Assembly: GCA_029204225.1 (NCBI GenBank)
Contig: CM055108.1
Location: 21,831,644 to 21,895,643, forward strand
Length of the DNA stretch: 64,000 nucleotides
DNA from: Diphasiastrum complanatum
Lineage: Eukaryota > Streptophyta > Lycopodiopsida > Lycopodiales > Lycopodiaceae
Direction: 5' to 3'
The notes below the pieces were generated by a model that was not told where the DNA came from, did not search any database, and saw nothing but the letters and a program-made list of their open reading frames with translations. Positions 33,101 to 45,100 of the stretch are shown piece after piece. Numbering within the stretch: the stretch's first letter is position 1; every line of letters starts with the position of its first letter. A program made the position numbers and the translations under genes.

Positions 33101-36100
33101 AATATTTATATGGCTGTTGTGGTGGATACCGGTGTGCATCAACTTTTTCATGAGACGGAGTGTCTACAACAATACTTGGGGCTGGTTTCCTTTTTGTGTT
33201 CTTGCTCTACCCGTATAGCTTGAGCAAGTTCACGACATCATTCAACTGTCTTTCATGTGAGATCACCTTTTCTACTATGTGGCCATTATACACTCTCCTG
33301 CAACATGTGACACCTAGCCTGTGTATACAAGTTTCTTTTTACATGCTATGGTTTCTTTTATCGATCGCATTGAGGGTAATGTTCTTGTTAGTAGGGAAAA
33401 CATTTGGAGTCACATTACATTTAAGGCTTAACCTTTTGATTCATAGGATAAAAAACGATTTGATTCGCAGGACATATGTCATTTTTATTAACAAGCTATT
33501 TAGGGCCTTTTGGAAGGGCACTAAGTTGGAGGGAGTTTTTGCTCTTCTTTTGCAATTCATTTTCAAATTAGAGATGTAGCCCTAATCTTAGTAGAGTATA
33601 AATAGGGTAGAGACTTTCACTTGATGGCTTATAATTTGGTTACTCTTGAGTTCTTTTGTAGGAAACTCATTACCTTCCTAGTTGGGGATCAATTATTGAC
33701 TACATTTTATGTGCATTCAGTATTCTTAGTCAGATTTGGTCATCTTCTATTTTTGTTGTTGTGTTCTTGTTGTTTGTGACTCCCCCTTCTTGTATTCTTC
33801 ATTGCTCCATCAGACCTTGCCACTTGGTGCATGTAGATTTTTCTTCTATTTTTGTTTTGCTTGTTTTGCTTGTTTTGCTTTGCTAGCCGAAGCGTTTGGT
33901 GCTCAGCTGCGTGTGCGCCTATACTTGGCAGAAATGCGCGACACTCTACATTGAATTTGCAGGACCTAGATACTCGACTACAGATCACAATCAATCAATC
34001 AGACACATAACTCAACAATCGGGGTTGGAAGATCAGAGAGTGCATTTGCATTTGTATTTTGTTTGCAGAGTGAGTCGGTAGCGTCTCGCTCATTGGCGGC
34101 CTGACGCTCCTCTTACAATTGTATTTTCTGCTATATTGTTGAGCTCTCTCTATCTTTGTCTCTCTATATCTTCGTCTGTATGTCTCTCTATATTGTTTTT
34201 GGATTCTATCCTATACTCATGTCTCACGTTTGTTGTGAGATTACAAGAGGATTAACAAATCATTACAAGAGAGTTTTCGCTAAATCTCTAGTTAACTGCC
34301 TCTCTAGTAACGTTGCTTTTTGGTGGTTGAGCATGACAGCTTGATGGCTTCACACCTGTCATCAGGAGACCGATGGTTCGGCGAGCTATCTCAGAGTTGG
34401 AAGATCAGAGAGTGCATTTGCATTTGCATTTTGTTTGCAGAGTCGTCGGCAGTGTCTCGCTCGTTGGCGGCCTGACGCTCCTCTTACAATTGTATTTTTT
34501 GCTATATTGCGGATCTCTCTATATCTCCGTCTGTATGTCTTTATCTTGTTTTTGGATTCTATCCTATACTTATGTCGCACGTTGTGAGATTACAAGAAGG
34601 ATTAACCAATCATTACAAGAGAGTGTTCGCTAAATCTCTAGTTAACTGCCTCTCTAGTAATGTTGCTTTTTGGTGGTTGAGCGTGACAGCTTGATGGCTT
34701 CACGCCCATCGTCAAGAGGCCGACGGTTCGGCTTGATGAGCTATGGTTCTGATAGTTCGGCCATGCCCGATAATCTTATTCGGCACTTCACCTTTTTGGT
34801 AGGGGGTCCGACTATTCGGTGACTTGGGGAATGACAAGGAATGGTTGCCGAGTTCACCATTTCCAACAGTGCAGACCCACCAGGGTTGTGTCTTCCTGCT
34901 TCCTACACGTAGGCCTTCTACTTTGTCATCATTTCTTTTGGATTGGTCAACACCTGTTATCTCTTATGCCTTGTGGCTTTTGTCTCCCGTCCTACTGTTC
35001 TAGTTCCCTCAAAATTAGGTAGTGTAATTCAGAATATAAATTTGCTGTATAATGTTTACTTGTGAGTTTAGTTGATTTTTCGAGTGAAGCGTGATGAAGT
35101 CTATTCAGAATGTTGACATGCTTAATGCAATGCATCTATGGTTTCCTCTATGTTGCATTAAGTCAAATAAGAGCATTTACATGATGAAGCTCTCAACGAC
35201 TCTCTATGTAAATCCCCGAATTCCAATGTCTTAGGGCTACAATCACATTTGATAGAATTGTTTTTGAAAAAATCTCACAGTCCTCGTGGATTTTGTTGAA
35301 AGCATGAGGGCTCGAGAATGTACTTTTGTCTGTAGTAGTCTTGGTTTCTAGTTGTAGGAGATCGATAGCATGCTTGCTGCAATCTTGATGCAGTGATGCT
35401 AGAATTTCAATAATTCTTTCATCATTTTTGGTTAGCATTTGCTTCCTGCAGTGGATGTTCTTATTAGCATGCTTCTGCTGTTTATCTCTGGTTTGACCTC
35501 ACCATGCTCTTCAATCTCTGACCTTGATTGAAGTAAAGGAAGATTATGCACCAATGAAGAATAAGCTCGAATATTGTATTGACCTTCAGTACAAGAAGCA
35601 AAGAGTCTTTCTTCCACGAGAATATTCACCTTAACTAGCATGCATTAGGCATAGAGAGAACCATTTGAAGCAGTTAAACATAGTGTTACTTTGGAGTCAA
35701 ACAAGGGCCTAGAAAAATATCAAATTAGGCCCAACATTAGTATAATGGCAAACCCTGTACTGCTAATTGATTCTTTGTTTGCAAAAACTAGTCTGTCTTC
35801 CAATTGATAGGCTATTTGATGAATACGTCCATACTAGAATGACAACTAAATGTGTGCAATATATATTTCTTTGTTCTAAGCAGCATACAAGAATGATTGC
35901 ACTTGCCTAGAACATCAAAAGGCTGGAGCTGAATCCCAACATGCTCTTACTCATCATGTGTTTTGTCACAGATATTTTGGGTTGGAAACGAGGACTGCAG
36001 TGGAAGAATTCCAAAAGGCCTACCAAGTTTCTAGTACCGGCTTGTGGGACTCCTTGTCACGGCAGGCTTTACTGAAATATTTAGCATGTTTTAAGGTCTG

Positions 36101-39100
36101 TTGGCACAAGAAAACCATGGCCCCTCAGTCTGTTTGGTGTTTAATGGAAAAATTTGTTATCCAGCTCTTATCAGTTTCCAAAAAACAAAAAATTCATCAG
36201 TTCAGTTTGTGATTCCTACCTTTTTCTTCAGATCATGTTAACTTTTAACTTCTAATAGAGTCTTTTATCTCTCAACACAGAGAAGTATTTTTTCGAAATT
36301 TTTTTTGGCCAAGTTCAGAACGGAACGCGTTCCGTTCCAGAACGGGCAACTAAGGTTGGAATATTTTCCCAATCCCTGTGAACAATAAAACAGGAATCTT
36401 ATGAGAAAGCGAGAAAATTTTGTGGTCTTACGGAATCTTGCAAGCTTTGACTGTTTCCCTTAATAAAAGGAAATACGTATCAATCCTTTGTAGGTTATCA
36501 GTCATTGATTTTGCAATCGTGATTTAAGGTTTCATCTGATATCTACTCTTTTCCAAAATTACAAAGATGTGCAGATATTCTCTTAGAGTGATAAAATTGC
36601 ATAAAAGAGAAGGTAAGTATTAGGCAGCATTAAGTTCGATGTCTTCTTGATGGGTTGGTTACTTCCAAGGCCGAGTAAACTGTCTGACAAATAAATGATC
36701 CTAGAGGTTATTGCTCCAAAGCTGGTATGACATGTAAGCATGGGAATGAGGGAACGGGAATGGGAACAAGAATGAGGAATTAAAACAGCCCCAAGAAAGT
36801 AGAACCGGTCGACTTTGTTCCCTTTGAAAATGAAGTTATCAAGGAGAGACCTGGGAATGGGAATGGGAATGCCACTTTATCGTAGTGACATTCAATAAAA
36901 ATATGGATATACATGCACCTTTCTAGAAACTTGGAATTCATAGAAATTTGTATATTGAAATTACACAACAAAGTAGAGGATGAGTAGGTCACTGCTATAT
37001 AAACAAAAAATATGCAAACTACCTCTAGATATAGTAGTAGCAAGGGCTCGTGCAAGTAAGGGAGTATGATAGAAAACGTCAATAGGCACTGAAGTGGCCT
37101 CCTCAATAGGATGATACTATCCCATTGTGTACCAAAAGCACAATTGTTGTTTGTGACAACTATAATGAAGTCAAAATTGTAATATAGTAGTCTGTAAAAA
37201 AGGAAACAACTATGAATCATTAGGAAAAATAACATCTGAGATAGTCAACAAATGAGTTTTGAGCTTCTTAGTAGAAGCCTGACCCTATACAAAACGATGC
37301 CTAGAAAAATTGAATCAAAGATAAAAGCATAATCACCCTCAGAAAATCTATCATTGATCATTAATAGGCAAGCAAGAGTCGTGGCCATGCTGGGTATGAG
37401 GGAGGCCAAGGATGAAGTCCATGGAGATACCAGTCCATTGTCGGGAAGGCGTAGGAGTTATGAACGTAGCCACGACTGATCTAGATTTAGTCTATGAAAG
37501 CATCACAGAAGCAAGACTTAACCCTAGAAAGTAGGAGAGAGAAAGCTTAAAGAGACTAAAGAAGGAGATCATATCATAAGCCAAATAACAAATGACACAG
37601 AATCCCTACTTATAGCCAAGAGGAAGCCCTAAAAGGAAGCTTCCAGTGGCTAGGGCCAAACTGAGAGGGAAAATAGTGCGCCCTCTAAGAAGGCCCCCAC
37701 TCTCAGTAATACGACCAAATAACCAATATAGTGAATCATAGGGCCCAAGGCCAATAATATGGTCTAAATGTCAATAATAGGGCCCAAGGCCAACCATATA
37801 GTCTAAATGTCAAATAATGAATAAAAAAGGGCCCAAAGCCTGCTTATGCATAAAGTAAAGTAAATGTAAATGGACATGGCGAATGTAATGAGCCGAGTCC
37901 ATAACTCTCCCCGACACAAAAATAAGACCCAACTGCCATAAAGGACTGGATCAAGTAACAGCAAGCCCTGGAGGATCAACTGGAACAGCATCTGGTGTAG
38001 TAACAACTGGAGCAACAGCTGATGTAGAGGAATCAACAAGTGCGGCAAGAGCACGAGCCTGATCCGCAAGTGACGGTGTATGATAAAAGACATCAATAGG
38101 CTCCCATGTGGCCTCCTCAACAGGACGACCATCCCACTGGACTAGGAATTGAATCTACCGGCGGCATCGACTATGATGCAAACGCACCTGAAGGATAGCA
38201 GTAGGTAATAAAGGAAAGAGATCCGGTGCAGTAGGAAACTCAGCATCACGAGGAGCATCATCCTCAATAGCAGCACGTAATAAACTGACATGGAATATAT
38301 CACAGGCACGTGTGGAAGCAGGAAGCTGAAGACGATATGTAACTGGACTAAGAACCTCCAATATACAATAAGGCCCATAATAACGTGGTGCAAGCTTCTC
38401 AGTAGAAGCATGGCCCTGAATAAAATGATGACGTGCAAATCGTAGGCGTAGATATACCATATCACCAACATGAAACTCAACATGACGTCGATGACGATCA
38501 ACTGAAGCCTGATAACGCTGCTGGACCTGCTGCAAATGGGAACTGGCCTGGAGAATAAGCTCGCGAGCACCTGATAGAAATGAAGACAATGTCATAGGTG
38601 TATCCTCGGGAGGAAGAGGAATACCAGGTAAAAGAGGTGCATAACCATGAGATAATAAAAATGGTGCAACGCCGGTGCTAGTACTAACAGAGCTGTTATA
38701 GCTATACTCTGCCAAACATAAGTGCTGATCCCAATCCTTCCCTGAAGGAGTAACAAAATGGCGCAAATAATCCTCAAGGATCCTGTTAAGGACCTCAGAC
38801 TGCCCATCAGAAGTAGAATGATAAGCAGACCCCATAAAAAACTGTACATCCAATATATGCATAAGCTCTGTCCAGAACAATGATGTAAACTTACTATCCC
38901 GATCAGAAAGGATAGTACGAGGAAACCCATGTAGGCGAAATATCTCTGAAAGGAACAAGCGTGCACACTGCTCTGCTGTGATAGTACTGCGGACGGGTAT
39001 GAAATGTGCCTGTTTCGAGAACCTGTCAACTACCACCATACATGAATCGTGACCACGACGGGTGCGGGGAAGGCCAATGATGAAGTCCATAGAAATATCA

Positions 39101-42100
39101 GCCCACTGGCGGTGAGGAATAGGCCAACTCTGAAGCAAACCAGCGGACTTAGCACGGGAGTACTTATTACGTAAGCAGAAAGGACAGGTACGAATAAGTA
39201 CAACAAGCTCTTTCCTAAGGGATGGCCAATAGAAATGATCCTTAAGACGAGCATAAGACTTCTGAAAACCAAAATGATCCCCAACTGGGGACGAATGAGC
39301 ATCTGACAACAACTGAGAATGGATACCCAAAGAACTTGAATACAAAGAGAACCATAATGATAAAGACGGTGGTCAACAATGGAATAAGCCTGATGAGGTG
39401 AAGACGACATAGGTGGAGCAGAACTATAAACATCACGAAAATCAGAACATGTAAGATAAGCAGATGGAAGATCATCAAACCAGGAAGGGATCGTGGCAAC
39501 AAGGGTATTCAATAAAGCAGGAAGACAATGCGTCAGCAGCAGTGTTAGCACAACCAGGACGATACAAAATAGAAAAATCAAAAGATTGTAAAAACTGCAA
39601 CCAACGAAACTGACGATCACTAAGATCACGCTGGGAGAAGAGATAACGTAAGGACCGATGATCAGTAACGATATCAAAAGGAACACGGTACAGGTAATGG
39701 CGCCACTTCTTAAGAGCATAGATAATGGCAAGAAGCTCTTTCTCATGGACAGAATAACGTTGCTCATAAGAGCGTAAACGACGCGACTCATAAGCAATAA
39801 TACACTGAGACTGACGAAGCAAGGCACCCAAACCAACATTACTTGCATCGGTCTCAACAATAAATTTCTGATCAAACTGTGGTAAACACAGGACAGAGAC
39901 CTCCACAACAGCACGACGAAGAGTGTCAAAGGCGAACTGACAATCAGAAGTCCAAACAAAAGCACTAGACTTCTTCAAAAGGGCATGAAGAGGGGCAGCC
40001 ACAGTGGCAAAGTGAGGAACAGGACGACGAAGGTGAGTAGCGAGACCAAGAAACATACGAACATGGTGGACATCTGTGGGAACAGGCCAATCAGCGATTG
40101 CCCGAACCTTATGAGGGTCCAAACGAATACGAACAAGCAATTGAAAAACAGATGAAAGATGTAACACATGCTCATCAAGAGTCTTACTAAAAACAAGAAT
40201 ATCATCAAAATAAACTAAAACACAACGACCAAGGAGAGGATGCATGATGTTATTCATCACATTCTAGAACGTAGGTGGACCATTAGTAACACCAAAAGGA
40301 AGAACACGAAACTCATACAAACCAAGATGGGTACGAAACGCAGTCTTGTGTTCGTCCGAAGGATGCATCCTAATCTGGTGATAGCCGGAACGTAAGTCTA
40401 TCTTAGAGAAAAGATGAGAGGTGCCTAACTGGTCAAAGAGATCATCCATGTGAGGAATAGGATACTGGTTACGGATGGTCAACTTATTGAGGGCACGATA
40501 ATCAATGCAGAGGCGTTTGGAACCATCTTTCTTACTGACAAGGAGAACAGGGGCACCAAAAGGACTCTGACTAGGAACAATAAGGCCCTAATATAGTAAA
40601 GCAGTAATCTGAAGCTCAACCTCATCACGCTCTGACTTAGACATACGATAAGGAGGCCGGGAGGGAGGAGCAGAACCAGGACGCAAATCAATATGGTGGT
40701 TCACATCACGTAATGGTGGTAGCGTCGTAGGTTCTGAAAAGACAAATGCATAGTGATGTAATAAGTCAGAGATCACCTGAGGAACAGCTGCTGGAGGAGA
40801 GGTAGTCACTGGAGAATCTGCTGCAGCACGCTGAACACATAATAAAGCTGCACAATGAGCCTTAGGTAGGCTGCGGATAAACTGCTTCCTGCTGATCAGC
40901 TGGAAATCTGCCTGAGAATCAATACCAGCAAGTGAGTGGGTCACTGCATCATGAACAAATGTCAATGTCTGCTGAGCCAGGTCCAAAGTAACCGCTCCCA
41001 ATGAAGCAAAGCAATCAGCACCAAGGATAAGGTCATAGCGCTCCAGAGGAATGATATAAAGATCTGCCTGTCCAGAAAAATCACCAATGTTGTAGGATAA
41101 TCCCTGAAACATCTGAGAACTAGGAAATGAGTGAGAATTGGCAACCTCGACTGTGAGAGGCTGTGGAGCAGGAATAGGTGAAGCGCGTATCCGGCTGAGA
41201 ACATAACTGCTGATAAAGGAATGAGTGCTGCCGGTATCAACTAAAGCAATATACTCACGACCAGTAATGCGCACACGTAGCCGAATGGAGCGAGGACCGG
41301 GGCACCCTGTCCAGGTAGCATAAGCAAGCTGAGCATGGCAAGTAGCAGGAAGTAAATCAGTAGAAGGCTCAGGAGATAGATCAGGCTCATCAGATATATG
41401 AATGTAGATATCGGACTCATCTGGGGTAGTGCCCTCATGGTAGAAAACAGCAGTAGAAGTAGGCAGGGGCTGGCGGCAATCACGGGCAATGTCGTCAGGA
41501 CTCTTACAATGAAAGCAAAGACGCTTCTGCTGAATGTCAGCGAACTCTGCAGACGTGTAACGTCGAACAAAAGCAGGACGAGGAGGCGGAGGGCGAGGAG
41601 CGGGAGAAGTAAGAGAAGAGGTCGGGACGACAGTGGATGGGGCAGATGGGGCCGAAGATGGTAGATGTGAAAGAGATGGACGGGGTCGGGAAAAGCGAAA
41701 GGGAGCAGGATCAGGGTACTTATGTTGTAAAGTACTAGCAAGGGACATGGCCTCAACAAGTGTGGGTGGACAGAAAGAAGAGACATCGTATCGTAGAGCA
41801 CCACGAAGTCCAGCAATGTAGCGAGAAATAAGCTCGATGGGCTGAAGATCTGTAAAGAGGTAGGAAAGGTCCATAAATTGATTTGTATAGGAAGAAAGAT
41901 CACCAGTCTGAGTAAGACTACAGAATATATCACGCTGGCGGCTCAGCCATTGAGGGTCAATCATAGCATGACGAAGATCACGACGAAAGGTAGGCCATAA
42001 CTGGAGACCGTCCCGATCAGGGTCAAGTTGGTAGACCCGCCACCAAGTGGCAGCACATCCATCTAAATGTAAGGCGGCTAACTGGATCTTCTGAGGATCA

Positions 42101-45100
42101 GTCTTAGGGTAAATCTGAAAATAAGTATCAAGCTTTGCAAACCAATTCTCTAACAAGTTCCCGTCAGAGGAACCAGAATAGGTGGCAAGCTGTACCCGAT
42201 CACGAAAATCTCGAGCAAAATGTGGCTCAGGAGCTAGATGTCGTGGAAAATGTGACTCAGGAGCTGTAGGACGTGGAAAACCGGGTGGTGGGTTAGGTGG
42301 AAAATGAGGCCCACCGCCAAAGGAAGTAGACGAGGATGGAAGTCTAAATGGAGACCCAAATGATGAATGAACAGGGGCTTTGCCAGGTCCATGTGGCTGT
42401 AAGGAATCAATCTGTGACTGCATAGTGGCAAAGCCGGTCTGTAGAGTGGTAAAACTGGTCATCATTTGGTCGAAACGACTACTGAGGAGAGTAAGAGAGT
42501 CACGCATATTAGCAAACTGTTCATCTAAAGGTCCGGAATGACTCGCAGGTGTAGTGGGTGAGCTAGCCATGAGGAAGAAAAAGTAAGCGAGAAAAGAAAT
42601 GTGCTAAACAATTGGACGAACTGAAGGAGAGGACATAAGTCGTCACAACAGGCACGCCAATGAAAAGACACAATAGAACTCGCGATGTAAGATGAACGGA
42701 AAGGACAACTAAGTAAGAAATACCTCGTAACCGCAATTGGAAGTGAGCTGAAAAATAGCGGCAATATGTCGAGGTACCGGGCAGCCTCCACAAAAGATGC
42801 TAAGGGCCCGACAACGTGGAGTAAACGGTGGGTAAAAGTATGGGAAACAATAATGGACTATGGGGCTGGAAAGGGAGCAGCCAAGGAAAGGAAGTGATAA
42901 CAAAAAGGAGGTATGGGCAGGGAGGAAACAAGGCTGAAAAATCAGAGATCGCCCTTCAAGGGTAAAAAAAAAGTTTGCGATAAAGACGGGGGGCAATCCC
43001 GATGCGCGATGAAGTTGGGTGGGAGTGGCTTTCTAAGCATCTAGGCGTGTTTGTATTGTCCGGGGTAGGGTTGCGAACACAGACAGCAGTGTAGGAGGGT
43101 GAGCTGAAATTGAGGCGGATGTAGGGCGCCAGCTATGGTGGAGTGTGGGCGTCCAAGAGAGGTAGTAAACGGCAAAAAAAAATTGGATCAAAAAGATGGG
43201 TTGGTAGGGCGCTAGGAGTGGCTGATGGAAGGTGGCGAATAGGGGCAGCAAAAAGCGGAAATTTTCAGCAAAGGAAGGAGCAGTAGGGCGCTGGTCAGCA
43301 AGCATGAGGGCGCCCAATAGGGCAGCAAACAGGAGGCAGTAGGGCGCCCAAAATAGGGGAGGAAAAAGGCTGAAAATGCAGCAGTAGGCAGCCAGCAAGA
43401 GGGTGCTAGAAATGGGCAGCAAGTGGGCGTCTGTCCTCCTCCGATCCGTTGTGAAAATTTGCAAGACAAGTGTGGAGAAATGCTGAAGATCCGGCTGAAA
43501 AATGGTGAAGATCCAAGCTGAAGATGGGCGCCCTCCTGTGAGGGAAAAATCTGCTCAATGGAGATGCTCAGGAAAGTGCTCTGATACCAAGTTATGAACG
43601 TAGCCACAGCTGATCTAGATTTAGTCTATGAAAGCATCACATAAGCAAGACTTAACCCTAGAAAACAGGAGAGAGAAAGCTTAAAGAGACTAAAGAAGAA
43701 GATCATATCATAAGCCAAGTAACAAATGACACAGAATCCCTACTTATAGCCAAGAGGAAGCCCTAAAAGGAAGCTTCCAGTGGCTAGGGCCAAACTGAGA
43801 GGGAAAATAGTGTGCCCTCTAAGAAGGCCCCCACTCTAGTAATATGACCAAATAACCAATATAGTGAATCATAGGGCCCAAGGCCAATAATATGGTCTAA
43901 ATGTCAATAATAGGGCCCAAGGCCAACCATATAGTCTAAATGTCAAATAATGAATAAAAAAGGGCCCAAAGCCTGCTTATGCATAAAGTAAAGTAAATGT
44001 AAATGGACATGGCGAATGTAATGAGCCGAGTCCATAACTGTAGGCCAACTCTATAAAAGACCACCGAGTTTTCCGTGGGAATATATGTTATGAGCACAAA
44101 GGTACAATTGTAGATAAGCAGAGCAAGCTTAGACTTCATAGATGGCCAAGGAATATTGCTCTTTCAGGTGCGCTTGAAAACCAAAATGGCCCCTAACTGG
44201 AGAAAGGTGTGCATTAGAAAGAATTTTAGGGCATATATCTGGGGAGCTGGGAATGCAAAGGGAACCTCAATGGAAAAGATGGTGATTGACAACAAAACAA
44301 ACGTGATGATGTTACGAAGGTGTTGGAGCAGTGTCATGGATCTCACAAAAATGGCTATGTTAAAGGCAAGTTGGCATTTAGGACTCAATTGTTAGCAAAT
44401 CTGGAGATAAGTGGGCATGGTTCCCATAGCTGCACCACTAAAAGTTGTTGGATTGTTTTTCATTATCGATTAGCTAAATACAGGAAATTGTCCAATTTTA
44501 GCTGATAGATATGTCTATATGTTTAGCTTTCTTGAAAGGTTATTGTGACCCTCAATTAGACTGAATTCAAATACAAATCAATAAGGCCATTCACGACTTC
44601 AAGACAACTTCAGAATAACCAATGATAGCATGTAATAGCTCTAAATAAATAGAATTTAATGCACAAAATCGTTTTTTATCAGAGCAAAATTGCAAGCTGA
44701 TTCGAATAGGCCAATTTGTCCCGATTCGAACCAGCTAGCTAGGTTCAATGGAGACACATGAGTCCTAAAAAGAGAGTTGACTAGTCAAACATGACATGTG
44801 TCATATGCTCATTTATGAATGAAGCCACAATTGATCTAGAGCTAAGCTATGAAAGCATCACATAAGCAAGACTTAACCCTAGCTAAGCTATGAAAGCATC
44901 ACATAAGCAAGACTTAACCCTAGAAAGCAGGAAAGAGAGAGATTAAGGAGACTAAAGAGAGATCAATATCATCAGCTGAGTAACAAATGACACAGATTCC
45001 CTACTTATAGCATAGAGGAAGCCCTAAAAGGAAGCTTCTAGTGGTTAGTGCCCAACTGGGAGAGATAATAGTGCGCCCTCCAAAAAGGCCCCCCACTCTT

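Larger units (their letters stand above)
37456..44039 (-). mobile_element. Element E: nearly intact Ty3 chromovirus
   Basis: Two LTRs of about 450 bases differ at only about nine positions by eye. TSD GTAGG at 37451-37455 and 44040-44044. On the minus strand the order is LTR, PBS, leader, gag-protease ORF, RT-RNase H, integrase, chromodomain, PPT, LTR. Three TAG stops and frameshifts near 39345-39480 inactivate pol. It is the youngest insertion in the window and sits in the integrase of G. Confidence 0.93.

Noticed and set aside
39030-39965. 311-codon hydrophobic minus-strand ORF as a membrane protein
   Set aside because: It is an alternative frame of element E pol; only the short piece at 39346-39474 carries integrase sequence.
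41241-41933. 230-codon Leu/Ser-rich minus-strand ORF
   Set aside because: Shadow of the element E gag-protease frame.
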